From a bacterium (GTDB taxonomy: Bacteria > Patescibacteriota > Patescibacteriia > Veblenbacterales > UBA10138), in the NCBI GenBank assembly GCA_020057885.1, contig JAGVEX010000009.1:1-36703 (forward strand): a stretch of 36,703 nt of DNA, written 5' to 3'. Positions 27,286-33,697 of this stretch are shown piece after piece (position 1 is the first letter of the stretch; every line of letters begins with the position of its first letter). Position numbers and translations under genes: made by a program. Below the pieces are notes generated by a model. The model had not been told where the DNA came from, ran no database searches, and was given only the letters and a program-made list of their open reading frames with translations.

Positions 27286-27325
27286 ATTCAATTATTAGAA
27301 TATATCATAACTGTAGACATGTCAA
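27284..27325 (-). promoter_or_regulatory. promoter and ArsR-like operator of the copper operon
   Basis: The minus strand has TTGACA (27325-27320), a 17-nt spacer and TATTCT (27302-27297). The predicted start near 27290 leaves only about 5 nt before the ATG at 27285, so the mRNA is nearly leaderless. The palindrome ATATTC-8-GAATAT (27284-27303) overlaps the -10 and the start site, as ArsR/SmtB operators do. Confidence 0.65.
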
Positions 27326-27334
27326 GGACTAACT

Positions 27335-27375
27335 AAAAAATACCCTCTTTGGGTGGTTAAAAATGCTAGCAGGCA
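27335..27375 (-). repeat. terminator-like dispersed repeat (copy B)
   Basis: ACCC-AAAGA-GGGT on the minus strand (near 27342-27355), followed by TTTTTT, is preceded by GCTAGCATTTTTAA. It lies upstream of the copper promoter, between it and the 27509-28785 operon. Sequence continuing to 27460 shares more pieces with 18015-18080. Confidence 0.55.
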
Positions 27376-27457
27376 GATTAAAACTAGAATTATATTAAAT
27401 TGGGCTAACTTCAATCTGTCTGTGTAGTACCTCACCCCGTGTATCACTATTGTCTAT

Positions 27458-27482
27458 AATAAAAAACACCAAAAATGGTGTT
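27458..27482 (-). terminator. terminator of the two-gene membrane operon
   Basis: AACACCA (27465-27471) pairs with TGGTGTT (27476-27482) across a 4-nt loop, with a TTTTTT run on the minus strand. It lies 26 nt past the 27509 stop codon. Confidence 0.85.
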
Positions 27483-27508
27483 AAAATTAATATTATTTAT
27501 CTTAAATT

Positions 27509-28258
27509 TTACATTACCTCAAACTTACCACCAACTGTAACAAAATTTTTCATCTTGTCTGCAACTATTTGTACTTTTTCCTCCGAAAGTGTTGGAGTAT
27601 ACGAGTTTATAAATTTTACAAATAAATCTTTCAATTCCCCAGGCTGGAACTGATTCTTGCCATATAATTGCTTAGTGTAAAGAGCTATTCTAATAATACT
27701 CGGTTCACTTGTTGAAAATGCTGACATACCATTTGGACTAAAAATTACTTTTTGTGCACCACCAATATCTATCTTCCGCAAATGATCATTAAGATCTAAA
27801 TCAACGACTGGCTGATCTGATTCAGTTTTAAAAACAGGAGCTTCCATTATTGGCTTTGCCTCGTCTGTTGGTGGAGCGGATAAATTTTGTTCCTCAACTT
27901 TATATTCTAGATCAGGAAACCACATCCATGCGACAAGATACAGAACAGCCAGTATTAATCCAACGAATAGAGCTTTTATTACATCATATAAATCACCAAA
28001 ATTAGTCATTAACGCGTGCAATACTAAAATATCGGCTGAAAATAAAAATCCTAAACTTACAGGAAATATATTTGCCACCATAACACCAACCACAATATAT
28101 AAACCAGCCAAAATCATTACTGTCCCCCAGTAATCAAGAATCGCATGCTTATCGGTAAACGAGGCCAAAAAATATGCAAACGCTAAACTAAAAGCAAATA
28201 TAATTACTCCAAAGACAAGTTTCAGTGCGTTAGTATTATTTTTTGTGGATGTATTCAT
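27509..28258 (-). CDS. membrane protein with soluble C-terminal domain, function unknown
   Basis: The 249-residue protein has about four hydrophobic segments in its first 120 residues (AFSLAFAYFLASF; GTVMILAGLYIVVG; SLGFLFSADILVL; ALFVGLILAVLYLVAWMWF). A Pro/Glu-rich linker (about 127-155) leads to a soluble domain of about 95 residues containing KVIFSPNGMSAFSTSEPSIIRIALYTKQLYG. No family is recognised. It overlaps its upstream partner by 4 nt (ATGA) and ends with a strong terminator. Confidence 0.72.
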   Translation of the reverse strand: MNTSTKNNTNALKLVFGVIIFAFSLAFAYFLASFTDKHAILDYWGTVMILAGLYIVVGVMVANIFPVSLGFLFSADILVLHALMTNFGDLYDVIKALFVGLILAVLYLVAWMWFPDLEYKVEEQNLSAPPTDEAKPIMEAPVFKTESDQPVVDLDLNDHLRKIDIGGAQKVIFSPNGMSAFSTSEPSIIRIALYTKQLYGKNQFQPGELKDLFVKFINSYTPTLSEEKVQIVADKMKNFVTVGGKFEVM

Positions 28259-28785
28259 ACAAGCTTTTCTCGTAATTTAATAATGGACATCGCAACTGCA
28301 AGCAATAATCCAAGTCCTGCGGCTATAATACGTGGACCTTCTCCTAAACTCCAAATCTGCATATAAAGGTAAAAAAGTGCAATTGATCCACCCGCAATGT
28401 TACTTACCATAATAGCCGAATGCCGCTTAACAAACAGGCCCCAAATAAGGAAACCAAAAGACATTATTAATCCAAATACAATTACACTCAAACTCCCTTG
28501 AAACGCATCAACTGTATAACGAATAAAAACAGGAAAGAGTAAAGCTATTGAAAATACTACCAGTGTCCTGCGTAGTAAATACAATTGTTGGTATTTTGTT
28601 TCTTCTTTATTTTTACTCGCTGTTTTGTTTCTATTCGTAAAAAATACGCCCACCACAAAGAGTACAAGGGACCATAATAAAAGGCTTAACATTCCTCCGT
28701 GAAAAATGTCTGGCAATACAATAAAAACAAGTCCCACAGCAAGGATTATAAACGGCCAAAGGAATATCATTGCTATAATTTCCAT
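28255..28785 (-). CDS. integral membrane protein, function unknown
   Basis: The 176-residue protein has about six hydrophobic segments, with basic turns such as NRNKTASKNKEETKYQQ between the second and third. I do not recognise a family. Its TGA stop is inside the ATG of the next gene (ATGA), so the two are translationally coupled and their products may form a complex. The 187-bp stretch upstream contains short palindromes. Confidence 0.7.
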   Translation of the reverse strand: MEIIAMIFLWPFIILAVGLVFIVLPDIFHGGMLSLLLWSLVLFVVGVFFTNRNKTASKNKEETKYQQLYLLRRTLVVFSIALLFPVFIRYTVDAFQGSLSVIVFGLIMSFGFLIWGLFVKRHSAIMVSNIAGGSIALFYLYMQIWSLGEGPRIIAAGLGLLLAVAMSIIKLREKLV

Positions 28786-28972
28786 AATTTAATATTACAA
28801 TATATTACTTATAATGACAACTCCTTGCAAAATTCGCTTTATAACCTAAAAATGTAAGCAAGGCCACCCTCATTGGGTGATTTAAATATAGGTAGGAGCT
28901 GGTGGAGAACGCCTGCCTGCCCCTCCTACCGCCTTACTGCCGATAGGCAGAGATGCTAGAACGATAATTAGT
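28786..28972. repeat. intergenic segment with short palindromes and repeat copy C
   Basis: CACCCTCATTGGGTG (28864-28878) is a permuted relative of the terminator-like repeat, here without a T tract. Further right are GGTAGGAG/CTCCTACC and CTGCC-GATA-GGCAG (28937-28950). These resemble the GC-rich palindromes of the tRNA island. No gene is visible. Confidence 0.45.
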
Positions 28973-30217
28973 CTACCTTATAAAACTCAATAAATAGTAA
29001 CCACCTAATAATAAAAGTAAGATTGCCTGAATAAGGGCAGCATAAGTAACAAATTTTTCCTTGTCCATCCATAAAGATAATTTCCAAATAGCTACACCAA
29101 ATACAACAAGCTCGTCAATTAAGTAAAACATTAAAAATAAAGCTAAGTAGCCAAGATAAGTCATGTCAGGCAAGTTGGCTTTGGTCAATATGCCAGCAAA
29201 CATTACTGGCACAGCGGCAGAGCAAGGAAATTCAACTATGGTAACAACTGCCGCAAACAAAAATATACTTCCACTGATTAATAAAATATTACCCTTAGAA
29301 CCAAAGGCTTTTTCCACGAGTCGAGACATTTTGCCGATTAGTTTAACACCTCCTACTTCGCAGGCTGGACCATATAACTTGAATCGAATAAATTCCCGGA
29401 AAAAATAGATAGCGCCGCCAATACCCAGCACAGCCAAAGTAAAATCCAACACCCTGACATATTGCCCTAAAGCTGAAAACAATTGATGCCAAAATACAAT
29501 CAGTAATCCATAAATTAAGGCAGTAGTAAATAAAAATATTCCACCATAAATAAATACTTGCCGTCGCGACCGTAATACTAAAACTAAACTCAAGATAAGT
29601 AGTAAAGCCCCCAACGAACAAACATTAAATCCGTCGAGTGCCCCTAAGGCAAGTGCTAGTACTGGCAAAGAGTATTTCTCTAGCTTACTTTTATCAATAC
29701 CTATGGTGGTAACTTTTAGCTTCTCAGCTGGCAATTCTTCTTTGGCTTCTGGCTGCACTACTTCCTCTGATGATGGAGGCTCAGACTGTTCAATTATTGG
29801 CACAATCAAAGCTGGTTCAGGTTTAAGTAATTCAATTTGTCTAATAATTGAACTTTCCATTTTATTACCAATACCATCTGCATTATCAAACCCCAAAAAT
29901 AACTCATTGCCTATAAAAGTGACTGGCACTGACCCAAAATATTCCAATGAAGCGTGAGACTCCAAAAGTCGCTGCATTAAAAGCTGATTATTAAAATCAC
30001 TGGCTATGTATCTTTTAATATTAAGTTCTGGGTATTTTTGTTCTAAACCATTCAAAAAAGGTTCCTCCACGCGGCAATGCGGGCAGGTAGGACTGTAAAA
30101 AAACAGCAGCTGAAGTTTTTCTGGTACAGCCGCAGACACGCAAAAAACGTCAACTACCAAGCCTAGACCTATGAACAAACCGATTAGCAGAATACTAAAA
30201 ATCCTTAAATGTCTCAT
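28973..30217 (-). CDS. thioredoxin-like domain fused to a CcdA/DsbD-type membrane reductase
   Basis: A signal/anchor helix (about residues 6-27) leads to a thioredoxin fold with the active site CPHC (45-48), then a Glu/Pro-rich linker (130-165). The C-terminal half (about 180-414) has six or more hydrophobic segments with the paired cysteines of DsbD-beta/CcdA: C200 in NVCSLGALL and C332 in EFPCSAAVP. The protein would relay electrons across the membrane and reduce or isomerise disulfides outside. A single chain doing both is less common than separate CcdA and thioredoxin genes. It is near the cysteine-containing exported proteins of the window. Confidence 0.88.
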   Translation of the reverse strand: MRHLRIFSILLIGLFIGLGLVVDVFCVSAAVPEKLQLLFFYSPTCPHCRVEEPFLNGLEQKYPELNIKRYIASDFNNQLLMQRLLESHASLEYFGSVPVTFIGNELFLGFDNADGIGNKMESSIIRQIELLKPEPALIVPIIEQSEPPSSEEVVQPEAKEELPAEKLKVTTIGIDKSKLEKYSLPVLALALGALDGFNVCSLGALLLILSLVLVLRSRRQVFIYGGIFLFTTALIYGLLIVFWHQLFSALGQYVRVLDFTLAVLGIGGAIYFFREFIRFKLYGPACEVGGVKLIGKMSRLVEKAFGSKGNILLISGSIFLFAAVVTIVEFPCSAAVPVMFAGILTKANLPDMTYLGYLALFLMFYLIDELVVFGVAIWKLSLWMDKEKFVTYAALIQAILLLLLGGYYLLSFIR

Positions 30218-30281
30218 ATAATAAACTTATCCCTTGGTATTACACAAATACAATGATTTTTTAAAACCCTTACAAGATACC

Positions 30282-31019
30282 TCAATAATCAATGACTTTT
30301 ACCAGATACATTAATACTATACCAAAAATAAAAACTAAAAAAATAGTAAGGAACCGCTTGAGTTTAGCTTCTTTTCTGATTTCAGGCATTAAGTCCGACG
30401 CCGCGATATACACGAAACCACCGGCGGCAAAAGATAATAAATATGGTAAAACACCCTGCAAATAAGAAAAGAAGAGGAAACCAACTATACCACCCAACAC
30501 CACGGTTAGGGATACTAAATAATTCACCATCAAAGCCATTCTTTTTTTAAATCCCGCATAAATTAGGACGCCGTAATCGCCAATCTCTTGTGGTATCTCA
30601 TGAAGCGCTATTGCCAGAGTGGTTACCAAGCCCAACTTAATATCCACAATGAACGTACTGGCTATTACCAATCCATCTATGAAATTATGTATACTATCTC
30701 CCACAAGATTCATGTAGCCAAAGGAATGGACCACGCAATTAATTTTATGACAGTGACGCCAGTGTAAGATTTTTTCTATTAAAAAAAATAAAACAAATGA
30801 AACCAAAAAGACCGTAAATAATAAGTTGGGTGCGATACTCTCCAATGCTTCTGGTAGTAAATGTAAAAAAGCACCGCCCATCAACGCGCCAGCCGACAAG
30901 GCCACTAAATACAACGATGCTTCATTTAATTCTTCCTTATTATAAGCAAAAAGAACAGCCACCCAAACGCATAATGTTATCAGGAATGTAGCCGTGATTA
31001 TTAACCATAAAATACTCAT
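30282..31019 (-). CDS. ZIP-family divalent metal transporter
   Basis: The 245-residue protein has about seven or eight hydrophobic segments with the ZIP metal-site motifs in the two central ones: GDSIHNFIDGL and LHEIPQEIGDYG. A short His/Cys loop (HWRHCHKINCVVH) sits before the first of these. It should bring Zn2+, Fe2+ or Mn2+ into the cytoplasm; the metal cannot be told from sequence. Its ATG overlaps the TGA of the UPF0251 gene (ATGA), which implies coupled expression with a DNA-binding protein. Confidence 0.92.
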   Translation of the reverse strand: MSILWLIITATFLITLCVWVAVLFAYNKEELNEASLYLVALSAGALMGGAFLHLLPEALESIAPNLLFTVFLVSFVLFFLIEKILHWRHCHKINCVVHSFGYMNLVGDSIHNFIDGLVIASTFIVDIKLGLVTTLAIALHEIPQEIGDYGVLIYAGFKKRMALMVNYLVSLTVVLGGIVGFLFFSYLQGVLPYLLSFAAGGFVYIAASDLMPEIRKEAKLKRFLTIFLVFIFGIVLMYLVKVIDY

Positions 31020-31309
31020 GTTTTTATATGTTTAATAATCTTTATGGCCTTACCATTCACCAACGCATCGGCAACTTTATTATAGGCTGAATACAGTATG
31101 CGTTGATAGGTACTTTGGGATATTTTCATCCTACTGGCTGCCTCCATTTGTTCTAAGCCAATAATATTCCGCAAACGATAAGCCTCAATTTCCTCTATAG
31201 ATAATTCATTTATTTTCAACTCACGAAGCGGCACATTTTGCGGTTTAAAATAAATAACGTCAGATCTAAGTTTAATTTTATTACATAAACATATCTTTGT
31301 TCTTGACAT
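31016..31309 (-). CDS. UPF0251/DUF134 putative DNA-binding protein
   Basis: The 97-residue protein matches the family pattern: FKPQNVPLRELKINELSIEEIEAYRLRNIIGLEQMEAASRMKISQSTYQRILYSAYNKVADALVNGKAI (quoted in short overlapping parts from the track). It has a sigma-region-4-like helix-turn-helix centred near residues 55-80. N-terminal cysteines (KICLCNK) could bind metal. The gene is coupled to the ZIP transporter, so a metal-responsive regulator is plausible. Confidence 0.82.
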   Translation of the reverse strand: MSRTKICLCNKIKLRSDVIYFKPQNVPLRELKINELSIEEIEAYRLRNIIGLEQMEAASRMKISQSTYQRILYSAYNKVADALVNGKAIKIIKHIKT

Positions 31310-31399
31310 AGCTTATACCAAAACAATTAAAAAGATAATACTATTCGACAAAAATATTTTCCAGCCTAAAAAAAATTTATATTTAAATCTTTTTTACTC

Positions 31400-31633
31400 T
31401 TAAATCTTTAATGTGGCCAGGCGCTCTTTAGCAACTCTCAAGTCTTCTTCAAGAATCTCAACTTCTTTTTCCAATATTCCCTTTTCTTCCGACTTGGCTA
31501 CCTGTGTACCCAATCTATAAAATCTGCTAAAACAACGACCGAGCCCACTTTGTAACACTCCACTACAATAACCCAGTTTCCTACCGGTTCCGAAACCGTG
31601 TCCAAAAGGACCTGTACCATCAAATTTAGGCAT
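31400..31633 (-). CDS. DUF5320 family small protein
   Basis: The 77-residue protein starts MPKFDGTGPFGHGFGTGRKLGYC, the DUF5320 signature of a Gly-rich turn followed by Cys. A second Cys-containing part and a C-terminal coiled coil (KEVEILEEDLRVAKERLATL) follow. DUF5320 genes are often found beside UPF0251 and NifX/NifB-like iron-cluster genes; here the neighbours are UPF0251 and ZIP. Function unknown. It overlaps the end of the ALDH fragment frame by 8 nt. Confidence 0.8.
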   Translation of the reverse strand: MPKFDGTGPFGHGFGTGRKLGYCSGVLQSGLGRCFSRFYRLGTQVAKSEEKGILEKEVEILEEDLRVAKERLATLKI

Positions 31634-32063
31634 AAATATGAATAGATAATGAATAATAAGAAATGATTCGATATTTTTTAAAACTATCTATTATGAATAT
31701 ATACCCAAAATAGAATGGTGTCAATAACGATTTAGGCATCACGGATTGAATAAGATGTGCGAAGTGGTCTGCAACTTCTTTATCCTCAAGCATCATAGCG
31801 GCTTTGAAGGATACCTGGCCGAGCATGAGATAACGCTCGACATTCCTCAATGGGTTATGAAGTCCGCTTTTAAGACAGCTTTTGAGCCCATCTAAAAATG
31901 GGTCCAATTCGTCAAGTTGAGTATCTGGATACTCGAGTAATGGCGCCCCGGTACAAGGATGAAGGAGGGTGGCATAACTTTTAGTTTCCACCCAATCACC
32001 ACCGACAAAGTTCTTTAGTCTCTTGTTAGCAGCGACTAAAGTATCCAATAATTCCTTGTGCAT
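31626..32063 (-). pseudogene. truncated ALDH12-type (P5C dehydrogenase-like) aldehyde dehydrogenase, N-terminal fragment
   Basis: Residues 1-112 match the N-terminus of ALDH12-type delta-1-pyrroline-5-carboxylate dehydrogenases as I recall it: RLKNFVGGDWVE, then SGLHNPLRNVERYLMLGQVSFKAA, then HFAHLIQSVMPKS. In the family a segment starting YQQALGEV follows PKS; here the frame turns into 33 residues of unrelated, AT-rich sequence and stops. An intact enzyme is about 500-550 residues, so this has lost the NAD site and the catalytic cysteine. The start is real, with AGAAAGGAG at 8 nt. The breakpoint is near 31727. Sequence identity has not been measured. Confidence 0.7.
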
Positions 32064-32400
32064 GATTTCTCCTTTCTAAGAGAATTGTTTGTTGATATTT
32101 GGTAATTTAGTTTGAAACGAACAAATTTTTTATTTTGAATAAACCTTAGAATAAAATGGTTAAAAAGTCAATACCAAAAACCACCTTCATCAGGTGGTCT
32201 AAAATGCTGGCAGGGGGTGTAGCCTACCTACCGGCAGGCGGGGAATCCTCTTCACCCGTCCTCGCCGCAAGTCGGCTCGTCCTCCTTCAGAGCCCGGCGC
32301 TCGCTGCGACTGCCACCGGCAGTCGGTCGAGTCGCCTTCGATTCCTACCTCCACCACAAACAAGAAAAGAGCATTCCCGAAAATCGGAACTGCTCTTTTC
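32064..32400. other. gene-free spacer holding repeat copy D and a GC-rich mosaic with tRNA-end sequences
   Basis: Left part: AT-rich leader of the ALDH fragment. At 32175-32205 is a terminator-like hairpin (ACCACCTTCATCAGGTGGT). At 32207-32222 CTGGCAGGGGGTGTAG repeats the 3' end of tRNA-Trp exactly (32400-32415). From 32223 to 32340 the DNA is GC-rich with hairpins such as GACTGCC-ACC-GGCAGTC (32308-32324). TTCGATTCCTACCTCCACCA near 32338-32357 looks like a tRNA T-loop and CCA end on the plus strand. No protein gene is supported; the track ORFs here are shadows. Confidence 0.6.
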
Positions 32401-32401
32401 T
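32363..32401 (-). terminator. strong terminator hairpin directly after tRNA-Trp
   Basis: AGAAAAGAGCA (32363-32373) pairs perfectly with TGCTCTTTTCT (32391-32401), with an inner TTCC/GGAA stem. The 3' side on the minus strand is T-rich. It touches the CCA end of the tRNA. Confidence 0.85.
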
Positions 32402-32474
32402 GGCAGGGGGTGTAGGAATCGAACCCACATTACTGGTTTTGGAGACCAGAGTCCTACCATTGAACGAACCCCCC
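32401..32474 (-). tRNA. trnW: tRNA-Trp (anticodon CCA)
   Basis: The minus strand folds into a complete cloverleaf. Acceptor GGGGGGT/ACCCCCT (one G-U pair), D arm GTTC..GGAC, anticodon arm CTGGT-CTCCAAA-ACCAG with CCA anticodon, T arm GTGGG-TTCGATT-CCTAC, then discriminator G and encoded CCA. Confidence 0.95.
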
Positions 32475-32491
32475 ATAGTAGCCCAAGCGGA

Positions 32492-32647
32492 CTACTTAGT
32501 CTCCTTGTGTAAAGTATGTTTCTTGCACCACTTGCAATGCTTTTTAGTTTCAAGACGCGACTTCACCTTTTTCTTATTGCGATAAGTGTGATAGTTCAAA
32601 CGATGACATTCATTACATTCAAGCTTGATGAGATTATCTTGTGACAT
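32492..32647 (-). CDS. rpmG: 50S ribosomal protein L33 (bL33)
   Basis: This gene is below the ORF track's size limit. It translates to 51 residues, starting [18 protein letters not shown] and ending [10 protein letters not shown]. Cysteine pairs CNEC (11-14) and CKWC (38-41) form the zinc ribbon of the C+ type bL33, which needs zinc and sits near the exit site of the large subunit. Length and basic composition match the family. It lies 18 nt upstream of tRNA-Trp on the same strand, suggesting co-transcription with the tRNA. Confidence 0.95.
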   Translation of the reverse strand: MSQDNLIKLECNECHRLNYHTYRNKKKVKSRLETKKHCKWCKKHTLHKETK

Positions 32648-32679
32648 ATAATAAAATTAAAATTAAAGCTTAGCTTTAA

Positions 32680-32695
32680 CCCCGCCTAGGCGGGG
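32680..32695. repeat. perfect 16-nt palindrome upstream of rpmG
   Basis: CCCCGCCTAGGCGGGG is perfectly self-complementary. It is followed at 32697-32715 by a second inverted repeat, GGTCC...GGACC. Both lie 33-68 nt before the rpmG start codon, in AT-rich DNA. Confidence 0.8.
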
Positions 32696-32780
32696 TGGTC
32701 CACTATGGCGGACCAAAAATCAAAATGTAAAATTATTTTTATATTATTTATTATTAACTATTGGTCATTCGCTAATATAC

Positions 32781-32855
32781 TGGAGCCACCTCTCGGATTT
32801 GAACCGAGGACCTACTGTTTACAAAACAGTTGCTCTACCACTGAGCTAAGGTGGC
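32781..32855 (-). tRNA. trnT: tRNA-Thr (anticodon UGU)
   Basis: The minus strand starts GCCACCTTAGCTCAGTGG and pairs GCCACCT with AGGTGGC. The anticodon arm is CTGTT-TTGTAAA-CAG with TGT, the T loop reads TTCAAAT and CCA is encoded. Confidence 0.95.
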
Positions 32856-32870
32856 ACTAATAATTAATTG

Positions 32871-33125
32871 TTAAGGCTTAAGTCCTTTAATTAGGCGTTC
32901 TTTTTTATCACGCCGCCACTTCTTAATCTGAACCTCTCGACTACGAGCTTCCTGATAAGAGGGGTAAAACTCATTATAAACTATTTGCTCAGGTGTATGA
33001 ATCTTAGTATATTGAGCCCCATAGCCAATCTGATGGCGCCTAAATCTTTTTTCAAGATTATTAGTTATTCCAATATATAAAGATTGATCTTTACAACGAA
33101 CTATATAAAGGTAATATCCTGCCAT
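32871..33125 (-). CDS. GIY-YIG nuclease superfamily protein (UPF0213/YhbQ-like)
   Basis: The 84-residue protein is a complete minimal GIY-YIG domain: YYLYIVRC for the GIY strand, SLYIGITNNLEKRFRRHQ for the YIG strand with the conserved Arg, then NEFYPSYQEARSREVQIKKWRRDKK with the Glu of the metal site. This small family is widespread and often sits near tRNA or rRNA genes; its nuclease role in vivo is unclear. It lies within the tRNA island between tRNA-Thr and tRNA-Tyr. Confidence 0.92.
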   Translation of the reverse strand: MAGYYLYIVRCKDQSLYIGITNNLEKRFRRHQIGYGAQYTKIHTPEQIVYNEFYPSYQEARSREVQIKKWRRDKKERLIKGLKP

Positions 33126-33230
33126 ATAATTAATTGCCCTTCGATTAACTCAGGGCACTCGCCTCGCTATTTGGTTTACCACGAGCGAGGCTTCGACGTT
33201 GAGCTCAGCCGAAACGCACAGCGAGTCGAG
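33126..33230. repeat. palindrome-rich spacer 3' of tRNA-Tyr
   Basis: Two perfect hairpins follow one another: TGCCCT/AGGGCA (33135-33140/33152-33157) and GCCTCGCT/AGCGAGGC (33161-33168/33184-33191). More GC-rich sequence with a GAGCTC core continues up to the tRNA. No gene is visible. Confidence 0.65.
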
Positions 33231-33316
33231 TGGTGGGTGGAGCAGGATTCGAACCTGCGAAGCCCGGAGGCAACTGGTTTACAGCCAGTCTCGTTTGACC
33301 ACTTCGATATCCACCC
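33231..33316 (-). tRNA. trnY: tRNA-Tyr (anticodon GUA)
   Basis: Acceptor GGGTGGA/TCCACCC, anticodon loop CTGTAAA with GTA, a long class-II variable arm (TTGCCTCCGGGCTTC region), T arm GCAGG-TTCGAAT-CCTGC, discriminator A and encoded CCA. Confidence 0.95.
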
Positions 33317-33577
33317 GTGAACTAATCACTCGCTTCGCTCGTTCTAATTCACGGCACGCCTAAGCTACAATTGAGGCTGTGCCATGTACCCAAACGAAGT
33401 GAGTGGTACATGGAGCCGTTGACCCGATTGATATCGGGTGACCCTGCGCCCAGTACTGTGCTTTGCTCTAGTACTGGGTACTCCTTACCATGCTTGTCCG
33501 CCGTAGGCGGAGAGTTGTCCCGCTACGCCTACCTACCGCAGGCAGGCGAGATCTCGCGAAGCGATGACTCTACTTCA
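33316..33577. repeat. tandem palindrome mosaic between tRNA-Tyr and tRNA-Thr(GGU)
   Basis: At least eight hairpins lie end to end: CGTGAA/TTCACG (33316-33353), GGCAC..GTGCC (33353-33383), CCATGTACC/GGTACATGG (33382-33413), ACCCGAT/ATCGGGT (33422-33439), CCCAGTACT/AGTACTGGG (33449-33478), TCCGCC/GGCGGA (33497-33511), GCCTACCT/AGGCAGGC (33527-33547) and the perfect palindrome GCGAGATCTCGC (33546-33557). The GC content is far above the rest of the window. Nothing encodes a plausible protein. Confidence 0.8.
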
Positions 33578-33668
33578 TCCCCCCAGAGCCGTTGCGCGGA
33601 TTTGAACCGCGGACCTACTCCTTACCATGGAGTTGCTCTACCACTGAGCTACAACGGCTCTGGGGGGA
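33578..33668 (-). other. 17-bp extended acceptor stem around tRNA-Thr(GGU)
   Basis: TCCCCCCAGAGCCGTTG (33578-33594) is perfectly complementary to CAACGGCTCTGGGGGGA (33652-33668). Seven of these pairs are the tRNA acceptor stem; ten more lie in the flanks. No other tRNA here has this. Confidence 0.9.
33587..33658 (-). tRNA. trnT: tRNA-Thr (anticodon GGU)
   Basis: Acceptor GCCGTTG/CAACGGC, D arm AGCTCAGTGGTAGAGC, anticodon arm ACTCC-ATGGTAA-GGAGT with GGT, T arm CCGCG-GTTCAAATC-CGCG. The discriminator is T and CCA is not encoded (CTG follows), unlike the other three tRNAs. Confidence 0.92.
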
Positions 33669-33678
33669 CTAGCTAAGC

Positions 33679-33697
33679 CCTGCCTACCGCAGGCAGG
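33679..33697. repeat. palindrome CCTGCCT-ACCGC-AGGCAGG
   Basis: Perfect 7-bp stem with a 5-nt loop, nearly identical to the hairpin at 33527-33547. It lies upstream of tRNA-Thr(GGU) and downstream of the TPR gene on the minus strand. Confidence 0.75.

Noticed and set aside
32156-32553. Track ORFs of 118 and 88 residues across tRNA-Trp and the GC-rich block
   Set aside because: They run through a tRNA and palindromes, with low-complexity composition and no ribosome binding site or family resemblance.
33371-33676. 101-residue track ORF across the palindrome mosaic and tRNA-Thr
   Set aside because: It covers the tRNA on the opposite strand and has no family features; it is a shadow of GC-rich repeats.
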